This document shows, piece after piece, positions 8,489 to 16,576 of a stretch of DNA of 36,790 nt. The position numbers and the translations under genes are program-made. The notes below the pieces were generated by a model. It made no database searches and had not been told where the DNA came from. It was given only the letters and a program-made list of their open reading frames with translations. The stretch is from Fidelibacterota bacterium. GTDB taxonomy: Bacteria; Pseudomonadota; Alphaproteobacteria; Rhodospirillales; Rhodospirillaceae. Where the stretch lies: the NCBI GenBank assembly GCA_947476895.1, contig CANJRX010000023.1:1-36790 (forward strand), read 5' to 3'. Position 1 is the stretch's first letter. The number at the start of each line of letters is the position of its first letter.

Positions 8489-8743
8489 ATGACTGAAGGT
8501 TTAGGTTATGTTATCGAGCTGGCTGGCAAAGCCGCTGGTCTGGTGGTGAGAGACGGCAACCGGTTCCGCTTTTATGCGGCCGAAAAGGACTTCTTCGGCC
8601 TGGAGCGCAACCTTTTCCAGTCCCCCGGCGAGGCTGAAGACGCCTGCCGCCGTATCCTGTGGCCGGGCCGCGCGCCGCGCCCCCATAACAACAACGACGG
8701 TTACATCCCTGCCAGCTTTGCACGCCGTTTTGCGGTGTCGTGA
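8489..8743 (+). CDS. small conserved-looking protein of unknown function, 84 residues
   Basis: I chose the ATG at 8489 rather than the one at 8459 because GCGGAG lies 6-7 bp before it. The product is soluble, with a compact central segment 'GLVVRDGNRFRFYAAEKDF' and 'LFQSPGEAEDACRRI', then a Pro/Asn-rich tail. Small proteins with a similar 'VVR....FRF.AA...F..L....F.SP.EAE.A.R' pattern are familiar in alphaproteobacteria, but I know no function. Codon use and the strong terminator immediately downstream support a real gene. The EcfG-type promoter and hairpin upstream suggest stress control. The possible 50-residue ORF lies 112 bp before it. Confidence 0.7.
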   Translation: MTEGLGYVIELAGKAAGLVVRDGNRFRFYAAEKDFFGLERNLFQSPGEAEDACRRILWPGRAPRPHNNNDGYIPASFARRFAVS

Positions 8744-8796
8744 GGCTCCCAAGTCTGTCCTGACCGGTGCTTTCACGTAAGCCGGTTTACCTTAAG

Positions 8797-8826
8797 CCCC
8801 GGGTCCTCACAGACCCGGGGTTTTTT
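8797..8826 (+). terminator. Rho-independent terminator
   Basis: A perfect 9-bp stem, CCCCGGGTC (8797-8805) with GACCCGGGG (8812-8820), a six-base loop and six T residues at 8821-8826. It ends the transcript of the 84-residue ORF and separates it from the cytochrome gene. Confidence 0.92.
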
Positions 8827-8880
8827 CTGGCCCCGTTCTCCGCTAGTATCACCCACCTGGGGCTTGGGAGAGGGACTGCC

Positions 8881-10179
8881 ATGAGCATCATGAAACGCGT
8901 CGCGGGCGCCGCACTTGTTGGCCTCGCGTTTTCAACATCGGTCTTCGCCGCTGATGATACGCCGACGGACCGCGGTGAATATGTTGCCAGACTGGGCAAC
9001 TGCGTAGCCTGTCACTCAATCCCTGATGCGCCGCCGTTCTCGGGCGGCTTGAAAATGGCGACGCCTTTGGGCGCCATCTACACCACCAACATCACGCCCG
9101 ACGCCAAGACCGGCATCGGCGGTTACACCTACGAGGAATTCGACAAGGCCATGCGGCTTGGCATCGCCAAGGACGGCCACCGCCTGTACCCGGCCATGCC
9201 TTACCCTTCGTACGCCAAGATGAACGCAGAGGACATGCAAGCGCTCTACGGCTTCTTCATGAAGTCGGTCGCGGCAGCGGACGTGCCTAATAAGCCCAGC
9301 GAGATCCCAGCCCCCCTCAACATGCGTTGGCCCCTGGCGATCTGGAATTTTGTGTTTGCCGAAGACGACCGTTATGAAGCCAAAGCCGATAAGGACGCGG
9401 CCTGGAACCGCGGCGCTTACCTGGTGCAGGGCCTCGGCCACTGCGGCGCTTGCCATACCCCGCGCGGGCTGGCCTTCAACGAAAAAGGCTACGACGAAGG
9501 CGACAACGACTTCCTGGTCGGCGCGCCGCTGGATAACTGGTCAGCCTCGAACCTGCGCCAGGATGTGAATACCGGCCTTGGCCGCTGGACCCAGGAAGAG
9601 CTCAAAGAGTTCCTCAAGACCGGCCATAACAAGTACGGCACGGCCTTTGGCACCATGACCGAGGTCATCAACAATTCCGGCCAGTACATGACCGACGCGG
9701 ATATCACCGGCATCGCCACGTACTTGCGCGACATTCCGGGCAGCCGTGAAGGCAAGACCTCGCCCTTTGCCTATGACGCCGCAGCGGCGAAGGATTTACT
9801 GGCCCGTGAATACACCACCGCCGGTGCGCTGACCTATTCGCAGCAGTGCATGACCTGCCATTTGGCCGACGGCGCGGGCCACGCGCCTTACCTGCCGCCG
9901 CTCGCGGGCAACCCCATCACCGTCGACCCGCATCCGGAATCGCTGATCAACATCGTGCTCAACGGCACCATGCGCATCGTCGTGGACGGCATGCCCGATG
10001 CTTACAAAATGCCGCAGTACCGCGTGCTGCTGACGGATCAGGAAGTCGCCGACGTGGTGAGCTTCATCCGCACCAGCTGGGGTAACAAGTCGGAGAAAGT
10101 GACGGCGGAAAAGGTCGCGGAAATCCGGAAATTGACCGACCCGGCGAGTGATCAGATCCATATACTGAGGATGAAGTAA
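8881..10179 (+). CDS. tri-heme cytochrome c, alcohol/gluconate dehydrogenase subunit type
   Basis: A 432-residue protein with a signal peptide (cleavage FAA/DD near residue 22) and three heme c sites: CVACH 41-45, CGACH 188-192 and CMTCH 323-327. Three cytochrome c domains of about 140 residues with this spacing are typical of the electron-transfer subunit of membrane-bound quinoprotein or flavoprotein alcohol, gluconate and aldehyde dehydrogenases, which pass electrons to ubiquinone or an oxidase. No catalytic subunit lies next to it, so its partner must be elsewhere or it serves another donor. I placed the start at 8881, after GGGAGAGGGA, and not at the frame start at 8767, which lies upstream of the terminator. 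Confidence 0.9.
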   Translation: MSIMKRVAGAALVGLAFSTSVFAADDTPTDRGEYVARLGNCVACHSIPDAPPFSGGLKMATPLGAIYTTNITPDAKTGIGGYTYEEFDKAMRLGIAKDGHRLYPAMPYPSYAKMNAEDMQALYGFFMKSVAAADVPNKPSEIPAPLNMRWPLAIWNFVFAEDDRYEAKADKDAAWNRGAYLVQGLGHCGACHTPRGLAFNEKGYDEGDNDFLVGAPLDNWSASNLRQDVNTGLGRWTQEELKEFLKTGHNKYGTAFGTMTEVINNSGQYMTDADITGIATYLRDIPGSREGKTSPFAYDAAAAKDLLAREYTTAGALTYSQQCMTCHLADGAGHAPYLPPLAGNPITVDPHPESLINIVLNGTMRIVVDGMPDAYKMPQYRVLLTDQEVADVVSFIRTSWGNKSEKVTAEKVAEIRKLTDPASDQIHILRMK

Positions 10180-10190
10180 TCCACTCCACT

Positions 10191-10333
10191 GTCATCCTCG
10201 GACTTGTTCCGAGGATCCAGGGTAAATGGACTTTAAGGGTCGCTTGAATACGACGGTTTCCAACGCGCACTGTTGGACTTGGCAGCTTTTCTTCAATACT
10301 GCTCTGGACCCTCGCGACAAGCCCGAGGGTGAC
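10191..10333 (+). repeat. palindromic MITE-like repeat, copy 1
   Basis: Begins GTCATCCTCGGACTTGTTCC and ends with the mirrored unit ...GACAAGCCCGAGGGTGAC. Each end is about 32 bp, is itself a hairpin (CCTCGGA-CTTGT-TCCGAGG on the left) and is an imperfect inverted copy of the other end. The 143-bp unit matches copy 2 at 10915-11058 in the same orientation, including inner blocks such as TTTCCAACGCGCAC and TTCAATACTGCTCTGGA. It is non-coding and lies between the cytochrome and tspO. Such dispersed palindromic elements are common in alphaproteobacteria. Confidence 0.85.
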
Positions 10334-10401
10334 GATTGTATGTTGGGTAATATACGAACTCGCCCGCAACTTCTCCATTTTCTTAGGCGTTACCTGCCAT
10401 C

Positions 10402-10893
10402 ATGACCACCTCTCCCCGCACACGAAACATCGGATACATCGCACTGGCCGCCGGCAGCGTTGTTGCCGCGTCGGCGATTGGCCAGCTGGCCACCTTCCCT
10501 AACCTCGCGCCGTGGTACGAAGGCCTAATCAAGCCGTCGTTCAATCCGCCCAACTGGATATTCGGGCCGGTGTGGACCAGCCTTTATGTGCTGATGGCTT
10601 TCGCGTTCTGGCGCATCCTGCGCGTGCCGGTCGGGACGCCAGGGCGTTCCACGGCGATTGCGCTATTCGCAGTTCAATTGGTCGCGAATGCTGCCTGGTC
10701 CTGGATGTTCTTCGCTGCTCACAATCCGCTGCTCGGGCTGATCAACATCATCCCGCAATTTCTGTTAATCCTTGCGACCATTGGCGCATTTCAGCCTTTG
10801 GATAAAATCGCGGCGGCCTGTTTGGTCCCGCTAGCGGCCTGGGTCTCGTTCGCCAGCGTTCTGAACTTCGAGATTTGGCGCCTGAACGGCTAG
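10402..10893 (+). CDS. tspO: TspO/MBR-family tryptophan-rich sensory protein
   Basis: A 163-residue membrane protein with five hydrophobic segments and the TspO hallmark 'KPSFNPPNWIFGPVWTSLY' at about 46-64, plus the 'NAAWSW.FF' segment near 93-101. Trp and aromatic content is high, as expected. TspO binds porphyrins and related tetrapyrroles and in Rhodobacter modulates pigment and stress responses. It sits in the membrane (outer membrane in Rhodobacter). It forms its own unit, flanked on both sides by directly oriented copies of the palindromic repeat. The ribosome binding site before the ATG is weak. Confidence 0.93.
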   Translation: MTTSPRTRNIGYIALAAGSVVAASAIGQLATFPNLAPWYEGLIKPSFNPPNWIFGPVWTSLYVLMAFAFWRILRVPVGTPGRSTAIALFAVQLVANAAWSWMFFAAHNPLLGLINIIPQFLLILATIGAFQPLDKIAAACLVPLAAWVSFASVLNFEIWRLNG

Positions 10894-10914
10894 GCGGCCG
10901 AATAAAACATAAAT

Positions 10915-11058
10915 GTCATCCTCGGACTTGTTCCGAGGATCCAGGGTACGGAACTACAGCAGCAACTTGAAGGCTCCGCGTTTTCCAACGCGCACAGGCG
11001 GTTATGACAGCCGTTCTTCAATACTGCTCTGGACCCTCGGGACAAGCCCGAGGGTGAC
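10915..11058 (+). repeat. palindromic MITE-like repeat, copy 2
   Basis: A 144-bp copy of the element at 10191-10333 in the same orientation: GTCATCCTCGGACTTGTTCC at the left and CCTCGGGACAAGCCCGAGGG then TGAC at the right. The right hairpin (ACCCTCGGG-ACAAG-CCCGAGGGT) is perfect here but has one mismatch in copy 1. It lies between the tspO and pntB stop codons and may act as a bidirectional transcription barrier. Confidence 0.85.
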
Positions 11059-11067
11059 GACTGAGTG

Positions 11068-12465
11068 TTAATCCAACCCGCCCACAATCTGTTCCGTCAT
11101 CTTCTTCGCATCGCCCAGCAGCATCATGGTGTTGTTGCGGTAGAACAGCTCGTTATCCACACCGGCGTAGCCCGTCGCCATGGAGCGCTTCACGAACAGC
11201 ACGGTCTTCGCCTTTTCCACGTCTAGGATCGGCATGCCGTAGATGGGGCTGGTGGGGTCGGTCTTGGCGGCAGGATTGGTCACATCGTTCGCGCCCAGCA
11301 CGTACACCGCATCGGCGGTCGAGAATTCGTGGTTGATCTCCTCGAGCTCGAACACTTCGTCGTACGGCACATTCGCTTCGGCCAGCAGCACGTTCATGTG
11401 GCCGGGCATGCGGCCCGCCACGGGATGAATGGCGTATTTCACTTCCACCCCGGCGTGCTTCAGTTTGTCGGCCATTTCGCGCAAGGCATGCTGCGCTTGC
11501 GCAACCGCCATGCCGTAGCCCGGCACGATGATGACCTTGCTCGCGTTCTTCATGATGAAGGACGCGTCATCGGCCGAACCGGCTTTGTGTGAACGGACTT
11601 CTTTCTTCGCGCCACCCGCCGCAGCGGCAGTGTCGCCACCGAAGCCGCCGAGGATGACGTTGAAGATCGAGCGGTTCATGCCTTTACACATGATGTAGGA
11701 GAGGATCGCGCCCGACGAGCCGACCAGCGCGCCGACAATGATCAGCAAGCTGTTCTGCAGCGTGAAGCCGATGCCAGCCGCCGCCCAGCCCGAGTAGCTG
11801 TTCAGCATCGAGACCACGACCGGCATATCAGCGCCACCAATTGGCAGGATCAAGAGGAAGCCGAGCAGGAAGCTGACCGCCGTGAGCGCATAAAACAACG
11901 TGTGATCTTCGTTTTGGCAGAACATGATGATCAGCCCAACGATGCTTAAGCCCAGCAGGGCGTTCAAGGCATGCTGGCCTTTGAATACCAGCGGATTGCC
12001 TGTCATCAGCCCTTGCAGCTTCGAGAACGCGATCACCGAACCTGAGAACGTGATCGCGCCGATGGCGACGCCCAGGGACATTTCCACAAGACTGCCGGCA
12101 TGAATTTCACCGACGACGCCGATGCCGAAGTTCTCGGGCGCCAGCAGCGCGCCGGTTGCGACCAGCACCGCGGCCATACCGACCAGCGAGTGAAACGCTG
12201 CTACGAGTTCGGGCAGCGACGTCATCGCGATTTTCTTGGCGATGACGTAGCCGATAACGCCGCCGGCCAAGAGTCCACCGAAAATCCAGGTGTAGTCCTG
12301 GACCACCGGCGAAGTCAGCGTGGTGGCGACGGCGATGGCCATACCGAGCACGCCGAGCTGGTTGCCGCGCCGCGCGGATTCAGGGCTCGATAGACCGCGC
12401 AGGGTCAAAATGAAAAAGATGCCTGCAATGATGTAGGCAAGAAGGGTTGCGCCGACGACTGTCAT
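11068..12465 (-). CDS. pntB: NAD(P) transhydrogenase subunit beta
   Basis: A 465-residue protein. About nine membrane helices fill the first 270 residues and form the proton channel with the alpha2 subunit. The C-terminal domain III (about 290-465) binds NADP(H) and shows the signature 'VPGYGMAVAQAQHALREM'. The enzyme uses the proton gradient to reduce NADP+ with NADH, supplying NADPH in the cytoplasm. Length matches PntB of other bacteria. It is the last gene of pntAA-pntAB-pntB, starting one base after the pntAB stop. It converges on tspO, with a palindromic repeat between the two stops. Confidence 0.96.
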   Translation of the reverse strand: MTVVGATLLAYIIAGIFFILTLRGLSSPESARRGNQLGVLGMAIAVATTLTSPVVQDYTWIFGGLLAGGVIGYVIAKKIAMTSLPELVAAFHSLVGMAAVLVATGALLAPENFGIGVVGEIHAGSLVEMSLGVAIGAITFSGSVIAFSKLQGLMTGNPLVFKGQHALNALLGLSIVGLIIMFCQNEDHTLFYALTAVSFLLGFLLILPIGGADMPVVVSMLNSYSGWAAAGIGFTLQNSLLIIVGALVGSSGAILSYIMCKGMNRSIFNVILGGFGGDTAAAAGGAKKEVRSHKAGSADDASFIMKNASKVIIVPGYGMAVAQAQHALREMADKLKHAGVEVKYAIHPVAGRMPGHMNVLLAEANVPYDEVFELEEINHEFSTADAVYVLGANDVTNPAAKTDPTSPIYGMPILDVEKAKTVLFVKRSMATGYAGVDNELFYRNNTMMLLGDAKKMTEQIVGGLD

Positions 12466-12466
12466 G

Positions 12467-12793
12467 CTACTTGCCCTTCTTTTTGAACATCGAGAGCATG
12501 CGCTGGGTCACCAGGAACCCACCGAAGATGTTGACCGAGGCCAGCATCACGGCGAAGAAGCCGAGGATTTTTGAGGCGCTGGTTTCCATGGGGCCTGCTG
12601 CCAGGATCGCGCCGACGATAATCACCGACGACACAGCGTTGGTGACCGCCATCAGCGGCGAATGCAGCGCAGGTGTCACACTCCACACCACGTAAAAGCC
12701 GACGAAGACCGCCAGCACAAAGACGGTCAGCAAATACCAAAAGTCGTTGGGACCGTGAGCGACAAGACCCGCGAGTTCAGTGACGTGTTCCAT
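12467..12793 (-). CDS. pntAB: NAD(P) transhydrogenase subunit alpha2 (membrane part)
   Basis: A 108-residue protein with three to four hydrophobic helices, including 'YLLTVFVLAVFVGFYVVW' and a conserved stretch around 'TPALHSPLMAVTNAVSS'. It corresponds to the C-terminal membrane section of E. coli PntA and forms part of the proton path with PntB. A separate small gene for this section is the Rhodospirillum-type arrangement common in alphaproteobacteria. It starts 9 bp after the pntAA stop. Confidence 0.95.
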   Translation of the reverse strand: MEHVTELAGLVAHGPNDFWYLLTVFVLAVFVGFYVVWSVTPALHSPLMAVTNAVSSVIIVGAILAAGPMETSASKILGFFAVMLASVNIFGGFLVTQRMLSMFKKKGK

Positions 12794-12802
12794 GACTTTC
12801 CC

Positions 12803-13951
12803 CTAACCCGCGAGTCCAGAATGAACGATGGCGCCGTCTTTGGTGACCAGTGTGCCTTTGACCAGTTCATCGTCCCAATTGATCTTCAGATTGCCGGTGT
12901 CTTTTTCCAGCATCGGCGTGACGAAGTTCAGGATGTTCTTTGCGAACAACGAACTTGCGTCGCGGCCCAAACGTGATGACATGTTGGTGTAGCCCAGGAT
13001 GGTGACGCCGTTGGCGGTCACCGTGGCCTGGTCTTTCACCGTGCCTTCAACGTTGCCGCCAGCTTCGGCAGCCAGATCGACGATCACCGAACCATTTTTC
13101 ATGCCGGCCACCATGGCAGCCGTCACCAGCTTTGGCGCAGGGCGGCCCGGGATGAGCGCGGTGGTGATGACAATGTCGGCCTTCAAAACTTCAGCATGGA
13201 CCGCGTCAGCCTGCTTCTTCTTGAAGTCGTCGTCCATTTCCTTGGCGTAGCCGCCGGCGGTTTGCGCGGCCTTCATTTTTTCTTCGTCCACGACGATGAA
13301 CTTACCGCCAAGAGATTCCACCTGCTCCTTGGTCGCATAGCGCACGTCGGTTGCATATACGACCGCGCCCATGCGCTTGGCGGTGGCGATAGCTTGCAAG
13401 CCCGCAACGCCCGCGCCGAAAATCAGCACACGCGCCGGAGCAATGGTGCCTGCCGCCGTCATCATCATCGGCATGGCTTTGCCGAAGGTGGCGGCCGCAT
13501 CGACCACCGCTTTGTAACCGGCGAGGTTTGATTGCGACGAGAGAATGTCCATAGCCTGGGCGCGGCTGATACGCGGCATCAGCTCCAACGCGAAGCTCGT
13601 GACGCCTTGCGTCGCCAGCGCCTGCATCAGCGGCTTGTCGGTGAGCGCGCCCAACGAGCACATGAGGATCGAGCCGGACTTGAGGTAACTCACCTCGTCC
13701 AGACCTTCCGCCGCCGTCATGGGCTTTTGGATCTTGAACACCATATCGGCGCTGCCGGCTGCGGCGGCGGCCGAGGGCGCTATCGTCGCGCCGGCGTCCT
13801 GGAAAACGCTGTCGTTAAACGACGAGCCTGCCCCTGCCCCGGTTTCAACCGTGACCTTAGCGCCGGCGGCGATGAATTTTTTGACAGTGTCAGGTGAGGC
13901 CGCGACGCGGGATTCACCTGCGCGTCGCTCCTTAAGAACGGCAATCTGCAT
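12803..13951 (-). CDS. pntAA: NAD(P) transhydrogenase subunit alpha1 (NAD-binding part)
   Basis: A 382-residue soluble domain I protein. It begins MQIAVLKERRAGESRVAASP, as in alanine dehydrogenase and PntA relatives, and has the Rossmann loop 'IFGAGVAGLQAIATAKRMGA' near the middle. It binds NAD(H) at the cytoplasmic face and passes hydride to domain III of PntB. The start has a good ribosome binding site (AGGGGGAG) on the minus strand. It is the first gene of the three-gene operon; its promoter should lie in the 13952-14241 gap, where I found no clear motif. Confidence 0.96.
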   Translation of the reverse strand: MQIAVLKERRAGESRVAASPDTVKKFIAAGAKVTVETGAGAGSSFNDSVFQDAGATIAPSAAAAAGSADMVFKIQKPMTAAEGLDEVSYLKSGSILMCSLGALTDKPLMQALATQGVTSFALELMPRISRAQAMDILSSQSNLAGYKAVVDAAATFGKAMPMMMTAAGTIAPARVLIFGAGVAGLQAIATAKRMGAVVYATDVRYATKEQVESLGGKFIVVDEEKMKAAQTAGGYAKEMDDDFKKKQADAVHAEVLKADIVITTALIPGRPAPKLVTAAMVAGMKNGSVIVDLAAEAGGNVEGTVKDQATVTANGVTILGYTNMSSRLGRDASSLFAKNILNFVTPMLEKDTGNLKINWDDELVKGTLVTKDGAIVHSGLAG

Positions 13952-14241
13952 CGACTCCCCCTATGTGCCACGACGAACCAGCTGGCACTCAAGGGAGTCG
14001 GATCAGTCGGCCCCAGAGTGGCTTACCGTGTCGTACTCGTTTAAAAGCTTAGCCTTAAACTCGTCCCGGGCAACAGGGAAAATTTAATGTCCGGTCAAAA
14101 GGTGAACATCTGCCGGGACTTAAGGCCGCAGACCGGGGTTTGGGAACTTCCGAGCCGATTCGCGCGTCTTACTTCATAGATATGCAGTGCACAAATCCAT
14201 TACACTCAGCGCCAGCAAACAGCCCCGGGAGCGAGCGGCCG

Positions 14242-15126
14242 ATGCAAAAGTCATGGCGTGCTGCTTTAGCGCTTTTAGTCTCAGCTCTATTCATATCGAC
14301 ATCGGTGTTAGCGGCGGCCCTGCCCGGCTTGCCGAGTCAGGACGAACGCCTGACCTACGCCATCATGGTGGGCGGCATTCATTTGGGTGACGCGCTGATC
14401 GTGCTGAACCAATCGCCGACCGGTTACACGACAGAGATGAAAGTCACCGCCCGCGGCGTCGCCAAGATGGTCAAGAACTTCAGTAGCGAGATGCGCGGCG
14501 AAGGCCGTTTCACGGACGGCATTAAACCGCAGCCCGCAGTTTACAGCCGCCAATGGTCGACCGACGAAGTGGCCGCCGAAATGACCATGACTTACGACGC
14601 CAGCGGCGCGGCGAAGTCCGACGAACGCTATTACAACCCGGCGACCGCGGCCCCGATCCCCTTCGATCAATTGCCGTGGAACGATCGCGGCGAAAAGCCG
14701 CGTGATGTTCCGCAGGATATGCGCAGCAATGCGTTCGACCCCATGGCGGCCTTCATCGCTGCGCGCGGTCAGATTAGGGCGCAGGGTGTAACGGCGGGAC
14801 CCAAAAACTTCCGCGTGCCGATTTTCGATGGTCGCCGGCGCTATGACATCGTCGGCAAGGCCGACGCCGCCCGCGACGTCACCATTAATGGAACGACGCA
14901 CACCGTCATTCCGGTGGTCGCGAAGCTAGAGCCGGTATTTGGTTTTGGCCGCAAGTCGGAAGAGCGCATGAAAGATTCCGAAGGCAAACTGCTGTTTACC
15001 AATGACGCCCGCTTCATCCCGGTTCAGGTTACCATCAGTAACGAAATGCTGAGCGGCGTCATGAACCTCACCGCCGACTGTAGCCAGAACGCCGCCGCTT
15101 GCGATACCTTCGGGAAAGCGGAATAG
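14242..15126 (+). CDS. secreted DUF3108 domain protein
   Basis: I placed the start at 14242, after GGAGCGAG, giving 294 residues; the frame is open further up to 14140. The first about 30 residues form a signal peptide (KSWRAALALLVSALF... then LAAALPGLPS). The mature part reads as a beta-rich periplasmic domain: 'LTYAIMVGGIHLGDALIVL' is the typical opening of DUF3108. DUF3108 proteins are periplasmic or cell-surface proteins of unknown function, many in alphaproteobacteria. Three Cys occur, one ending the signal region and two near the C-terminus (CSQNAAAC). The next gene starts 36 bp downstream in the same direction and is also secreted, so the two are probably co-transcribed. Confidence 0.8.
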   Translation: MQKSWRAALALLVSALFISTSVLAAALPGLPSQDERLTYAIMVGGIHLGDALIVLNQSPTGYTTEMKVTARGVAKMVKNFSSEMRGEGRFTDGIKPQPAVYSRQWSTDEVAAEMTMTYDASGAAKSDERYYNPATAAPIPFDQLPWNDRGEKPRDVPQDMRSNAFDPMAAFIAARGQIRAQGVTAGPKNFRVPIFDGRRRYDIVGKADAARDVTINGTTHTVIPVVAKLEPVFGFGRKSEERMKDSEGKLLFTNDARFIPVQVTISNEMLSGVMNLTADCSQNAAACDTFGKAE

Positions 15127-15162
15127 GCGCGGATCGCTGAGGCGGTCCTTCGGGGGATTTCC

Positions 15163-16182
15163 ATGATTCGGTTGAGACGCTGTTTAGGTGTGATCTGCGC
15201 CTTGGCCTTCGCGTCTTTCTCTGTTCACGCCGCCGATGCGCCGTCGGATAAATGGGTGAAGATAAAAACCCTCGATGGCATTGAGCGCCCCGCCGGCTGG
15301 TGTGGTACATCCGATCAAATCATTTATCAAACCCTCGGCAAGGGTCTGGTCGTAGAAGATGTGCGGACGGGCAAGAGCCACACCTTCCCGGCCATCAGAA
15401 GTGCGTCCAACATTTCCTGCAATGCCGCTGGCACGCATTTGATTCAGTCCATGCCCAAACAGTTGGTGGGCTACGATATGTCGGGCGGAAAGGTCTTGGA
15501 TGTACCACTGACCAATCGCGTTCTTCCCGCCAGCGACAGCGATAACGCGATTTTTGTGGGCGGTGGGGAAGATATCGCCGCGCCCTGGGGCACGATCAAG
15601 GCGATGAACCTCGCAAATGGATTCATCAATTTGCGTCTGCGCAAATGGTCCATGGCGCGGGGCCGCGTGGCGATCCAGGCTGACCAGAATAAATTCGGCG
15701 GTGGCGACGCTTACGTCGCCGACCTCTCCACCATGAAAATGTGCAGCCTCGGCCACCATGACCGGCTCGAGCGCATAGAATACGCCGGCAATCGCGTGGT
15801 GATCTTCAAGAACATGCAGTTTGAGTTTGAACACACGTTGAAAAACGGCCTCGCCCAGACCGGCGAGATTTTGGCGATGGTGTATTCCCTCGGCCAGAAC
15901 TGCCGCATGTCGCACGAGTTCGATGTGCACGAAGCCGCCTGCTTCGATCTGGCCAACGATGGTTCCTATGCCACCTGTGACGGTAAAGAGGTTAAGGTCT
16001 GCGACCGCACGCCGGATTTATGCAAGACCGTGGCGAAGACCGACGAAGATATGCAAACCGCCGTATCCTTCTCCGCCGATGGACACAAGCTTCTCGTCTA
16101 CGACACGGCCCCTGCACGCAAACCACCGCCGGGCGGAACATATCGCGCCACGACCCAGGTGTTCGAGCGGCAGATCAAATAG
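15163..16182 (+). CDS. secreted protein of unknown function, beta-propeller-like
   Basis: A 339-residue protein with a signal peptide ending HAA/DA near residue 24 and a good ribosome binding site (GGGGGA). I recognise no named family. The mature part alternates short beta-rich repeats ('GKGLVVEDVRTGKSHTF', 'QLVGYDMSGGKVLDV', 'AYVADLSTMKMCSL', 'SFSADGHKLLVYDT'). This resembles a WD40/TolB-like propeller in which each blade reports a value or state. Seven or more Cys residues suggest disulfides in the periplasm. It follows the DUF3108 gene by 36 bp and converges on the VOC gene, with stops 1 bp apart. Confidence 0.6.
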   Translation: MIRLRRCLGVICALAFASFSVHAADAPSDKWVKIKTLDGIERPAGWCGTSDQIIYQTLGKGLVVEDVRTGKSHTFPAIRSASNISCNAAGTHLIQSMPKQLVGYDMSGGKVLDVPLTNRVLPASDSDNAIFVGGGEDIAAPWGTIKAMNLANGFINLRLRKWSMARGRVAIQADQNKFGGGDAYVADLSTMKMCSLGHHDRLERIEYAGNRVVIFKNMQFEFEHTLKNGLAQTGEILAMVYSLGQNCRMSHEFDVHEAACFDLANDGSYATCDGKEVKVCDRTPDLCKTVAKTDEDMQTAVSFSADGHKLLVYDTAPARKPPPGGTYRATTQVFERQIK

Positions 16183-16183
16183 C

Positions 16184-16576
16184 TTAAGAACGATTTGGCG
16201 GGTGCTTGGCTTCAAGCCTGTAGCCGTCGGGATCGATCACGAAGGCGGCGTAGTAGTCCGCACCGTAATGCGGGCGCAGGCCCGGCGCGCCGTTGTCCTT
16301 ACCGCCAAATTCCAAAGCCGCTTTATGAAAACGATCCACCGCTTCGCGACTGGGCGCATTAAAGGCCAAGTGAAAGCCTTTGCTGGGCGGCGTCACCGGC
16401 TCACTTTGTTGAGCGAGAAAGAATTGGTCTTCCCGGGCCGCCGCACCGGTCGGTCCGTAGCCGATGCCATGCTCGGCCGTAAAGACACGCTCGTATCCGA
16501 GCGCCGTCATGATGGCGTCGTAAAACACCTGGCTGCGTGCGAGGTCTTTTACGCCGAAGGAAATGTGTCCGAGCAT
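16184..16576 (-). CDS. VOC-family protein (glyoxalase/bleomycin-resistance fold)
   Basis: A 130-residue protein with one VOC module pair: 'HISFGVKDLARSQVFYDAIM' at the N-terminus and 'YYAAFVIDPDGYRLEAKH' at the C-terminus, the usual first and last elements of the fold with His4 and a late Glu as likely metal ligands. Family members include glyoxalases, dioxygenases and antibiotic-binding proteins, so the substrate is open. Its ATG overlaps the stop of the ABC1 kinase gene (TAATG), which shows translational coupling. It is the last gene of the pepF operon. Confidence 0.85.
   Translation of the reverse strand: MLGHISFGVKDLARSQVFYDAIMTALGYERVFTAEHGIGYGPTGAAAREDQFFLAQQSEPVTPPSKGFHLAFNAPSREAVDRFHKAALEFGGKDNGAPGLRPHYGADYYAAFVIDPDGYRLEAKHPPNRS

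Noticed and set aside
14143-14168. GGAAC followed after 17 bases by CGTC upstream of the DUF3108 gene, a possible third EcfG promoter
   Set aside because: The -10 element lacks the final T and the spacing differs from the two exact matches; too weak to claim.
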